DNA from: Blepharisma japonicum
Taxonomy: Eukaryota > Ciliophora > Heterotrichea > Heterotrichida > Blepharismidae
Length of the DNA: 31,351 nucleotides
Direction: 5' to 3'
Assembly: GCA_949751835.1 (NCBI GenBank)
Contig: CATKHK010000175.1
Location: 1 to 31,351 of the forward strand
Shown here: positions 21,165-31,300 of the stretch, piece by piece
Layout: each line of letters starts with the position of its first letter
Numbering within the stretch: the stretch's first letter is position 1
Notes under the pieces: model-generated
Database searches by the model: none
What the model was told of the DNA's origin: nothing
Seen by the model: the letters and a program-made list of their open reading frames with translations, nothing else
Position numbers and translations under genes: made by a program

Positions 21165-21524
21165 ATGAAACAAATATATCGACTATGTTTTTCCTGCTTT
21201 GAAAAAACCAAAAATAATCAAGAAAAGGAAATTGAAGTTATTAATCCTACAGAAAAAGGCAATGCAAATAAAAGCACAGAGAAGTTTAATGTGAATATCA
21301 TGAAAGATGATGCAAGTAATTCTTCATCAAATCACTCGAACTTGGCTATATCAAGCTTGGAAATTTCCAGTGTTTCAAAGCAAGCTGGATCAGAAGGGAA
21401 AGGACCTTCAGAGATGGTAAATACCAATGCAATAGCCTTTACAGCTGATGGTTATAAAAGAAAAAAGTATGTTAAGCATAACAACAGAAAATTTAGCGAA
21501 GATTCAAAATCAGAAATAATTTAA
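21165..21524 (+). CDS. Small hydrophilic protein of unknown function
   Basis: 119 residues, ATG 21165, TAA 21522-21524, no intron or TGA. The N-terminus MKQIYRLCFSCFEK has two Cys (8, 11) between basic and aromatic residues, suitable for palmitoylation. The rest is Ser/Asn/Lys-rich and looks disordered, with a basic stretch near the C-terminus (YKRKKYVKHNNRK). It resembles the 20362 gene only in general style (Cys at the N-terminus, disordered tail). No family recognised. Confidence 0.55.
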   Translation: MKQIYRLCFSCFEKTKNNQEKEIEVINPTEKGNANKSTEKFNVNIMKDDASNSSSNHSNLAISSLEISSVSKQAGSEGKGPSEMVNTNAIAFTADGYKRKKYVKHNNRKFSEDSKSEII

Positions 21525-21826
21525 ATACACCTAAAGAATGTAAAAGATAGAGATAATCTATAATTTTTGATATCAAATATTATGATGAATCAAAAAAAAA
21601 TTTAATTGTTTGCTTATTATAAATATATAAATACTAGATTAAAAGAATTTAGCAGATTTTAATCATTGTGAAGCTTGATTTTAATAAATAATTTATCCTT
21701 AATTTGAAATATGATTATTGTGAGATCAATACTTTATTTATATTTGAGGCTATTCAATAACTCAAATTGCAATAAAAATGAAATGCTATATTAGTTTTAT
21801 GAGCCGTTGTCAATTTATAAAGTAAA
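21525..21826. other. AT-rich intergenic region, nothing recognised
   Basis: Low-complexity A/T sequence with no long open frame. It should contain the promoter of the following small gene. Confidence 0.45.
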
Positions 21827-22363
21827 ATGGAATTATGCAAAAATTCACATTATCAAAATATTCAAGTTAAAGAGCCTCAAAAGAAGATCAAAAGTGTAAA
21901 AAATATGAAAAAAAGAAAAACACCTCTACATCCTTGATCAAATGGATTGAAGGATGCTAAAAATTTATTTTAAAAAAATAAAAAATAAGATTTATGATTT
22001 TACTTCTGTGTTTTATTGTTTAAAAAATTAATAAAAAACTTCCATCCTCGTAGAGGATGGAAAAAGAGTATGTGGCATAAAATGAGATGAGAGTATAATG
22101 GATGAAACTCCTCAAATTTCATGGATTTCAATTTTCAACTCAGTTTTGGAAAAAATGTTGACAAGCAAATCGAAGAATCCAGAAAAAAAATTGAAGACAA
22201 CAAAGTTTTAGAGCAAAAATTGACAGAAATAAAAGAGTTTAATAAAGAAAAGAGGATTTATATTACAAAAAAACGCAATAAGAGAGAAAGCTGCTCTGAT
22301 TCTTTTAAGTTTAAGCCTTCAAGTATTGAAGATGCTATGCTGGAAATAATGTGCAAAATATAA
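21827..22363 (+). CDS. Small basic Trp-rich protein, copy 1 (interrupted)
   Basis: Paralogue of the gene at 23098. ATG 21827; a good frame to Pro at 21925 (...NMKKRKTP); then an insertion with TAA codons; then the frame resumes at about 22022 (KKLIKNFHPRRGW...) and runs to TAA 22361-22363. The conserved C-terminal part starts at 22121 (MDFNFQLSFGKNV...). Upstream of it TGA codons at 22089-22091 and near 22101 are Trp (RWEYNGWNSS). Removing 87 nt between TA dinucleotides (21927-22013) gives one open frame of about 149 residues. Layout: Lys/Arg-rich head, Trp-rich middle, Glu/Lys coil with EQKLTEIKE, and C-terminal PSSIEDAMLEIM. Function unknown; a nuclear localisation is possible from the basic clusters. 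If the insertion is not removed, this is a pseudogene or only the last ~100 codons are used. Confidence 0.55.
21927..22013 (+). mobile_element. TA-bounded 87-nt insertion in copy 1 (possible IES)
   Basis: The paralogue at 23098 runs straight from 'AAA GCA CCA' to 'AAG AAA TTA ATA', whereas copy 1 carries about 96 extra nt holding two in-frame TAA codons. Cutting from TA at 21927 to TA at 22014 restores an open frame (TPLLFKKLIKNF). The insert contains a 7-bp inverted repeat CATCCTT/AAGGATG (21929-21935 and 21950-21956). It does not begin with GT or end with AG, so it is not a normal intron, and it is far longer than the 15-nt introns here. The exact ends are uncertain by about 10 nt. Confidence 0.45.
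22040..22062 (+). repeat. Perfect 10-bp inverted repeat with 3-nt loop
   Basis: Arms TTCCATCCTC (22040-22049) and GAGGATGGAA (22053-22062) around GTA. It lies inside the coding part of copy 1 and is absent at the same place in copy 2. It shares CATCCT/AGGATG with the inverted repeat at 21929-21956. Confidence 0.7.
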
Positions 22364-22379
22364 AAATCTATAAATATAA

Positions 22380-22598
22380 CTAGCATTCATAACTATTCAT
22401 AGTCTTGCCAAATGGAATTGTTTCATAGTTGAATATATGGAACGAAAGCGGTTCTATCCGACTGAGCCTGAGTGAAACTCCAAGATCTTTGCAAATTCAC
22501 GCCCAAGAATAGCCTATACAGATGCTACTAAACATCGCCATTGCCAACTTGAACTTTTAATAAATTTATGCAAATCCTGAGTACCTCTGGTTAGATAG
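22380..22598 (+). pseudogene. Coding remnant downstream of copy 1
   Basis: A 72-codon frame begins right after a TAA (22377-22379) and ends at TAG 22596-22598, with two TGA as Trp. From ATG 22437 it reads MERKRFYPTEPEWNSKIFAN ... PRIAYTDATKHRHCQLELLI. Base composition is clearly less AT-rich than the surroundings. The IAYTDAT ... LELLI pattern is faintly like the TDAS...LELL blocks of retroelement RNase H domains with the middle missing, but the match is too short to call. It could also be a tiny gene. Confidence 0.35.
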
Positions 22599-23097
22599 TC
22601 AATTCCCTACACCCTTAAACGATATACATATATGAACAATAATTGTTTCACTTCGATTTTTGCTAGGCATTTTATTTATATAAATATACAAATTTTAAAT
22701 ATATAGCTATAATTAGTCTTCAATAATCTAATCTTAGATATGAAAATAAAACTTAATTATTAATAGCTTAACAAAATTTGTAAATGTTTTAAATAATTTA
22801 TTATTTAATTATACACTAATATAGTTAAAATTTGTTTGAAGATGAGCTTATACGTGCTTCCTTATTTTGCTATCAAAGACTGTACTAATATTGTGTTTGC
22901 ACAATCTTTTGTATCAGCAGTTTTTTTAAACTTAAAAATTATAAGGGCAAGAGAATATATTTCATAAATTATTAGCTATTTAAAATAAATTGTAATTTTG
23001 ATATGAAAAATCTGTAATTTTCTTTCTATAATAAACCAGCTTTTTCAATTAAGCCAAAAACTGAAAGGCATTTTAAACAATTTATAATAGAATTAAA
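22599..23097. other. AT-rich spacer between the tandem small genes
   Basis: No open frame of note. The first ~60 nt continue the composition of the preceding remnant, and the rest is low-complexity A/T up to the start of copy 2. Confidence 0.45.
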
Positions 23098-23538
23098 ATG
23101 ATATTATGGGCATCATCAAAACCTAAAAATATTCATGCTGTAGAACCTCAAAAGAAGCCCAAAGCCATGAAAAATATGAGAAAAAGAAAAGCACCAAAGA
23201 AATTAATAAAAAACTTCCGTTCTCGTGTTGGATGAAGAGTAAGCTATTGGCGCAAAGTGAGATGGGAGTATAATGGATGAAATTCCTCAGATTTCATGGA
23301 TTTCAATTTTCAATTAAGCTTTGGGGAAAATGTTGAAAAAGAGATTGGAGAAGTTAGAAAAAATATAGATGAAAATAAACTTTTAGAGCAAAAACTGACA
23401 GAAATAAAAGAGTCTAATAAAGAAAAGATATTTAGTAAGACAAAAAAATATAGCAGGCGAGAAGAATATTCAGATATTTATGAGTTTAAACTATCAAGCA
23501 TTGAAGATGCTATGTTGAAAATAATGTCAAAGGTATAA
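23098..23538 (+). CDS. Small basic Trp-rich protein, copy 2 (intact)
   Basis: 146 residues, ATG 23098, TAA 23536-23538. A TAA 24 nt upstream in frame fixes the start. Two TGA codons (23233-23235 and 23278-23280) are Trp, so a standard-code reading keeps only the last 80 residues from ATG 23296. Layout: basic head (NMRKRKAPKKLIKNFRSR), Trp-rich middle (GWRVSYWRKVRWEYNGWNSS), coil (ENKLLEQKLTEIKESNKEK), and C-terminal FKLSSIEDAMLKIMSKV. Copy 1 shares the full architecture with many substitutions, mostly conservative, plus TGA/TGG swaps at two Trp codons, so the Trp-rich part is under protein-level constraint. No known domain is recognised. The basic and Trp-rich parts could bind nucleic acid and the coil could dimerise; both are guesses. 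Confidence 0.68.
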
Positions 23539-23634
23539 ACATTGATAAATTTAAAATATTTAAGTATCAAAATCTTTTTATTTTAATTCTTACAGATAAG
23601 TAATACAATTCATAAAATTAATGTTAATAATTAA

Positions 23635-24168
23635 ATTAGATTATATAGGAAAGTCCTCACTTTTCAGGTGAATATATCCATGGCCTTAGAAATCGGTTGG
23701 TTCATTAAGGTAATTTGAGTCTAATTTATCTATAAAGGTATTCCCCTAATCGTTTCATGCAATTCAAATCCTCCATTTCTAACTCGTGCATCAGAATTGC
23801 CCAATCCTGTTTAGTCTAGCCAGATTTCTTTGATGACGGATAGGGACTTACACATCAGAGTTTACTTGATCTATGCTAGGCCTTACTTTCCCTCTTTTCA
23901 CTGAGTCATCGTCAAGAAAAGTCTCAAATGCTTATCCAATTCTGGTTAAAAACTCAGCTTAGATAGGCAGCTTTCGGATATCCATCCTTGGTCTAGCGTT
24001 GAGGGCAAAAAGGTTCAAAAAAATGCCTCTCAAGCCCAGCCACTAATCAGTGGAAATAGTTTACACTCTTACCTAATCATTTGGCAGCAATACACTGGCA
24101 CTTATAATGATTTTGCGTATATAAATAATAAAATTAATGAGCTATTTTTTCTCTTTACAAGTAAGTAA
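23635..24168 (+). pseudogene. Decayed coding remnant downstream of copy 2
   Basis: One plus-strand frame reads as protein for ~178 codons with only three stops: TAA 23722-23724, TAG 23812-23814, TAA 23947-23949. It ends at TAA 24166-24168. Pieces include MALEIGWFIKVIWV, GIPLIVSCNSNPPFLTRASE, LMTDRDLHIRVYLIYARPYF and LSDIHPWSSVEGKKVQ. TGA is Trp twice. All three internal stops could derive from CAA/CAG by C-to-T change. GC content is well above the flanks. Other frames are also fairly open, so the frame choice is a judgement. No family is recognised. Confidence 0.4.
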
Positions 24169-25078
24169 TACCATTAAAATATAATACCAATCCCTAAAGA
24201 AATTTTTCAATAGAGCATTCGATCAAGAATGAGAGAAGAGTAAAAGTATTTTTAAGCAATTCTTAATAATAATTTAAGTTCCTAATATGTGTTGAAGAAA
24301 TTTAATTAGATATAATTTTATTAGAATCAGACATAATAATCAAGTAAGCTTTGAATGATTTCAATGGAAAATATAACGAATGACTAAAATTTTGCTGCTG
24401 CTTGTATTAAATCACAATTGTAATAAATAATTATTTATGCTTATGTAGGGATATTTTAAGTAGGTATTTTATATTTAATTTGATTATAAATTTCAAAAAT
24501 TACAAGAAAATATAAATGCGAGTTAATTTTTTAGGAATTTTTGCACGAGAAAGCCTTTAGAATCCATAATATATGAACATGAAATTTTTTTTACTACTTA
24601 TATTGCATGTAAAAGCTGTAAATCGCTATAAAGCTGAACTGTAAAATATGAAGGTCCTAATAATTTCTACCTTCTAAATAGATTTCAAATTATATTTCCT
24701 ACGTAAAAAAAAATTTATTTACTCGAAAGATTTAAAATTCTTAACAATATATGAATTATACGCATTGTTTATTCAACATTAATATCTTTATTTGAAAGAA
24801 AATTCAGAAGAAAATTACAATAGCCTTATAATTAAGATCTGAACTAAAATTTAAAATCTAAATTTAGGAAAATCTCCGTAATTGAATTTTGCAAAATCCT
24901 TAAAAGCCTTTGATTAAATATTCAGAATCTTTTAGTTGATTGCTTATCGAATTTTTAAATTCTAGTTAATATTTAATTTTAAGGGGTAAGCTAATAAATT
25001 TTTTGATTACAAACAAAGCAGGATATACAAAAAATTATTAAAATTTCATATAAGTTTGTGCACTATAGAATTATTGAA
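24169..25078. other. AT-rich intergenic region, nothing recognised
   Basis: Low-complexity A/T with short frames only (for example MTKILLLLVLNHNCNK at about 24380). No RNA gene, repeat or protein motif was recognised. Confidence 0.45.
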
Positions 25079-25225
25079 TTAATCTCCCTTTTTATCTATT
25101 AATTCCTCATTAACTATTTTAGCTCATGGTTCCATTTTTAAGCTATTAATAAATTCCGGCCATTTTATCCAGCCTATAATATTACTTATCCTTTTTTGAA
25201 TCATCGGGGCTCCATCAACTTTCAT
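25079..25225 (-). CDS. Possible 48-residue small ORF
   Basis: ATG 25225 to TAA 25079-25081, with one TGA as Trp (KMEPWAKI). The composition is protein-like (GWIKWPEFINSL, KIVNEELIDKKGD) but no motif or homologue is recognised. An overlapping frame starting a few bases upstream (MAHHYESWWSPDDSKKDK, then TAA) is equally protein-like, suggesting a frameshifted remnant of one small gene. It is divergent to the large cysteine-rich gene. Confidence 0.25.
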
Positions 25226-25314
25226 AATGATGAGCCATAAATTAAATTTTATTGTTAAAAAAGATCAATTAAAAGTAAGATTTTATCAAATTCTAAAATT
25301 CACCACTGAAAACC

Positions 25315-28300
25315 ATGGTTTATAAAAATATGTCTAAGCGACTTATTCTTTGCTTTATCATAGCTTTTATGCAGCTTTATGCTACAGAAATTGATGATTC
25401 GAACTTTCCTATTACTAAAACAGATGATATACTTATGGGATTTACCTTGACACTTGACTGTGAGATGAATGAAGACTGCTCTCAACATAATATCCTAGAG
25501 GCAGAAGATCAAAGATCAAGACATGAAAGAGCTCTTGTAGCCAATTCCTGCTCTCCAGGAAATTATGACAATGCTGGAACTTGTAATTCTTGTGGGACAA
25601 TGTGCAATTATTGCGATGACAATGGAAATTGTTTAGGATGCCAAAGCAATTACACAATGGTAATTAGCTCAAATAAAAAGGACTGCGAGTGTAAAGATTC
25701 TAATGCTGCAGCTGGAACCTGCACTTGTCCAACAGCTAATCCTTGGTTTGATGGATCAGTTTGCCAAACGTGTGACTCAGGCAAATATTATGGAAGTTCT
25801 GGATGCTCTACTTGCTCAAAAACAGGAGCTTTAAGAGTAAAATCAATCATCAAAGCCAAGTTAGCTCTGAGCTGCTGCCCTGATGGAAAATATTTAGATA
25901 GCTCAACTTCAAAATGTAAAACTTGCGATGCAAATTGCGGAGCCTGTGAAGATAACAAAACTTATAATTGTATTTCTTGCAAAGATAATTGCGCTACTTG
26001 CGATGCACAAACTGGAGTATGTACTACTTGCAAAGATGATTTTACAATGGAGAAAAACCCAGATGATAATGAATCATGTCGGTGCAAATCACCGATGACT
26101 TTGGTTTCATCAGCTTGTACGTGTCCTAACGCAGGAGAAAAATGGTCTGGAACAGCTTGTGTATCCTGCGGTCATTTGTGCTCTACTTGCAATATTGATG
26201 GCACAGTCTGTAATACATGTATTGACTCAACAAGGATGACAATAGATACAAATAGTCAACGTAATTGCAAATGTGTAGGTACAACACAAAAAGATAACGG
26301 AACCACTTGCACCTGTGCAGAACAAGACACTTATTTCAGCAATGGCGACTGCATTTCGTGTGGCTCAAACTGTGAAGTTTGTAGCGACGCTGGTGCCTGC
26401 ACAAAATGTGCTAAGAAAATAAGAGTTACAGATGAATTAGCCAGCCCAAGCATATGCTGCACTAGCATTCAATATTATGATGAAAGCCAATGTAAACCAT
26501 GCAGCACCAATTGCATCAGTTGTAGCAGTCAAACTTCCTGCAAGACCTGTGTGGATAGTACAATGAATATAAACTCTAGCGGCTCATGTTCTTGCAAATC
26601 TGGAACCTTCTTTGATAGTACTACGAGTACTTGCAAAAATTGTATTAGTAATTGTTCAGTATGTTCCAATCCTACAGCCTGTACTACTTGTTCAAAAATT
26701 GTACCAATAACAGGAGGCGTGACTGACCCAGCTTTATGCTGCGAATCAATGAAATATTATGATGCAAATAATTCAGTTTTTAGCTTGTGATAGTAGTTGC
26801 GCTACTTGTGATGTCCACACAGGAGATTGTCTTACTTGCCAAAAACAAAGGATGGAGGTAAACCCTAGCAATACAAAGACTTGCCACTGCATTGGAGACC
26901 AAATAGTATCTTCAGGAGAATGCACATGTGCATCAGGATCTTTCAATGGTTTAGGCTGCTGGGCCTGTGGCACTTTCTGTAAGACTTGTGATAGCAGCAA
27001 TGTGTGTAAAATCTGTATTGATAGCAACAGAATGCAAGTATCTATAAGTGATAATACAAAATGTGAATGCAAAGGAACCATTCAAGTGACTACATCCATA
27101 GGCTGCAGCTGTCCTTCAGGTCAATACTTTAGCAATGGTGATTGTGTTGCATGTGATAGTACTTGTCCTAACTGTGATGAAAGTACTGGAAATTGTATAA
27201 GTTGTATTGATCCTTCTCCAAAAATGAAAATCTCTACATCTAATCCGAAGAAATGCGAATGCATATTAAGCTCCATGCAGCTTATCTCTAATGTTTGCAC
27301 TTGCACTGGAAGCTTTTATTACAAAAGCGGCTCTTGCCAGGCATGTGGCGATTACTGTCAGACGTGCGCCGATACGACAGGAGCTTGCAGCGTCTGTACA
27401 TCTACAAGAATGACTCCTTCCCAAGGTACTAGTAGTCCTCAAAAATGCGCTTGCAAGGTTGGCCAACACTTATCTGGATCAGATTGTGTCTGCGATACAA
27501 GAACTTATTATGACACAATAAACTTAAATTGTAGAACATGTGAAGCTAGATGTGCCACATGCAGTGACTCAGGAGATTGTATTACTTGTACAGTCCCAAA
27601 TAAAATGGATATCGACACAAATGCTCCAAAGACTTGTAAATGCAAAGGAGATCAAGTTACTAGTGATTCTGGCTGTTCCTCTGCTGTTGAAAATTACTTT
27701 GACAGCTCTAATTGCAAACAGTGTACAACCAATTGTTTAGTTTGTTCAGATTTCACTGGAGATTGCACAACTTGCAACGATAATATACGAATGACAGACC
27801 AGCTGATTGACCCAGCCTCATGCTGCAACACAGGAACTTATTATAACAGCGAAAGCTGTGTGGCGTGTAAAGATAAATGTGATGAATGTGATGTATATAC
27901 TGGTACCTGTACTAAATGCGAAGATCCAGACAAAATGACAAATGATGATGTTGACCCGAAAAAATGTGAATGCGTAGGCGATCAAGCTTATTCTAATGGA
28001 TTATGCACTTGCCCAGATTCGAAGCAATTCAATGGTGCTGAATGCTCTGATTGCGGCTCGCTTTGCAGCACCTGCAACGTTGACACTAAGACATGCAACA
28101 CTTGTATTGATCCTAAAAAAATGAGCCCGGTCAGTGATACCACTACTTGTGTCTGTAAAGCAACTCTAATTAAAAATATTGGCTCTTGTTTCTGTGCCTC
28201 TGGCTCTTATTTTGATAACACAATATGTTCTAAATGTAAAAGCTGGTGCACTTCCTGCGAGGATTATACTGGAAATTGCAAGACTTGCATAGACAATAAA

Positions 28301-31300
28301 AGAATGGAAGTTAACACAGCAGATACAACAATTTGCACATGTAAAGGAAGCCAACAGCCCAATACTGCTACCTCTACTTGTAGCTGCGCCTCAGGGAATT
28401 ACTTTGATGGAACTACATGTGTGATATATGGAGATCGTTGCTCAGCATGTGAAGAATTTTCTGGAATTTGTAAGACTTGCCTTGATCCAGTCAGAATGGA
28501 TCTTTCTGGCAAGACTTGCACCTGCAAAGGAAATCAGCAATCAAGCCCTACTTCATGCTCTTGTCTTTCAAATCAATACTTTGATGGATCAACCTGCCAA
28601 TCCTGTGGCACTAATTGTAAGGCTTGTAAAGATTCCACAGCAGAATGTACCTCATGTAATAGTAATTATATCCTTGAACAAAAAACTATCCCATTAGTGT
28701 GTAATTGTCCTGCCAAAACTTATGATAACATGTCAGGCTGTACTCCTTGTGGAACTATGTGCACTTCTTGTTTGAATGCAGGAATTTGTTCTGCTTGTGA
28801 CGATAATACAATTCAAGAGATTGATAGTAACAACAATAAGAATTGCAAATGTAAAGCTGTTCATTATTTCGATGGGACAACCTGCAAGAGCTGTGGAAAT
28901 TACTGTTCTTCATGTGACGCAACCAAATGCACTCAGTGTGTGGACTCAGATAATATGAATAACAACGCTATTAATGCTCAAAATTGTGAATGCAAAAGTG
29001 GAATGTATTATGATTCTTCTACAACCAAATGCGCTTATTGTATGGATAACTGCAAGCTTTGTAGCAAAAGTTCCACTTGTGATGCTTGCAATAAAGGCTA
29101 TTATTTCGATGGTTCTTCCTGTCAAGAAGCTAAATGCGATCCTGGCAATTATTATGATGGAAACTCATGCATGCTATGCGTTGCTCCTTGCTCGACTTGT
29201 TCTAGCTCAACTTTCTGCTATACTTGTATTTCGGCTGACTTTGTTATTGACTCCAATGCTGGGACTTGTAATTGTGTCCCTGGTAAATATTATGTGGCTT
29301 CTAATCAAGCTTGTGAGCTCTGCGGACAGTACTGCTCAACTTGCACCGGAACGGCTGATTTCTGCTTAGCATGCATTGATTCGTCGATGACTCTTAACAC
29401 AAACACTGGAATTTGCACATGCCCAGATAAAACTTATTTCAAAGAAGCAGCTTGCATGAGCTGTGAGGATCCTTGCTCAAATTGTAATAGCCAGACATTC
29501 TGTTTAAGCTGTATTGATGCTACAATGATTCTAACAGCAGCTACTGGTGTTTGCAAATGTAAGGATGGGACTTATTTCGATTTAACAAGTCACAAGTGCT
29601 TGGCTTGCGATTCTACATGTGATACATGTACTAGCTCATCAACTTGCTTGACTTGCAAAGATCTAACAATGTCTTTTAGCGCTGGTGTTTGTACTTGTCC
29701 TGCTCGCCAATACTTTGACACTCAGTCTCTTTCCTGCAAGAATTGTGATGCTACTTGTGGAAAATGCACTAGTTCTTCTTCATCATCTTGCACTGCCTGT
29801 AGAGACGCAGCTATGACTTTGACAGAGGGAGTTTGTACTTGTCCTAGCACTCAATATTTCAATTTGGTTACAGGTGCTTGCAAAACTTGCACTGGGCCTT
29901 GCAAGAGTTGTACTTCTGATACTTTCTGTACATCTTGCCTTGACACAGCTACTCTCAACCCTCAAACTGGAATCTGCACATGCGCTGATGGCAAATACTT
30001 TAACTCGACCACCTCCATTTGTGCAACTTGCAATGGTCTGTGTAACACCTGTTCCTCATATTCGACTTGCTTGACTTGTGTTGATAAGACAAACCCAATA
30101 TCCAATGGAGTCTGTACGTGCTTAAACGGATACTATGCTTTAGACAAAGAATGCATTATGTGTCCTTCCCCATGTTCCACATGTACCAGTACTACAGCTT
30201 GTACAGGCTGCAAGAAGCATGCAACTCTAAATAGCTCCACAAAGAAATGCACTTGTGACAGAGGCTATGGCCTTAATAGCACCGATACTTCTGGATATTG
30301 TGTTGCTACTTGCAGTAAGCTTTGCACTGCTTGTGATATTGATAGTGCTAATGTTTGTTCTAGTTGTGTGACGAATGCTGAGCTTACAGGAACAACTTGT
30401 GCTTGCACTGCTAATTCGGTATATAGCAGTACATCTGGATCGTGTGCTTGCAATTCAGGGTATACTTTGTCTAGTAGCAAGTGTGTACTATGTAAGAGAT
30501 ATCTTGCTCCAAGCGATGTATTGTCTGCTGAATTCAGTTCATCATGGACATCAATTTCAGTTAGTTTCAATACTATGGTGGACACCACAGTTGATCCTTC
30601 CTGCTCTAAAACTTTCTCCTCAGCAACAGTGGCCTTATTTGGAACTGGTGCAGTTTGCTCGTGGACTGATAAAAAGACTCTGAAAATTGCATTAGGTACT
30701 AGCTTTTCATTGAGATATAATACTCTCTATTTAGATGGAACTTATATTCTAAAAGATTCTACTGATCCTTGCACTACTAACTATCAGACTCTTTCAATAA
30801 ATCCCACCGCAACATCTACTCCTGTTCCAACAGCAGTTATAACTGGTCAATCCAGCTTTACCTTAGGCTGCGGAACAGATCCTCTCACATTTTCTGGTGA
30901 CAAATCTACAGGATCTCTAGGAAATAACTTAACTTATGCCTGGGCTGTTACTTCTATATCCCCAACTAACTCTAAAGTATCTGATGCCATCAATAAAAAG
31001 TCAACTGCTTTAATTTCTATAGACCGTTCCTTATTTGACTCGACTACGACTACAACACTGACTGTCAGCTTAACTGTGACCAACTTCTTGACTGTTTCAA
31101 ACACTGCTTCATTTACAACTACAGTCACTGGAGAAAATGCCTTGACAGTGATATTTGATCAAGGCAATACAATCTCTATGACGTCTTCCATATCTAAAAC
31201 ACTTAAGGCGAAAGTCACTTCTTTGTGTGGAACGACTACAGGAACAATCACTTGGGCATGGGCTTATGACAGCGGACCAACAATAGACTCTGCTTCAATT

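Noticed and set aside
26773-30588. Many 60-130-codon frames on both strands inside the cysteine-rich gene (for example 28974-29369 plus, 30265-30588 minus).
   Set aside because: They are out-of-frame shadows; the Cys-module frame is open over the whole span to the window end.
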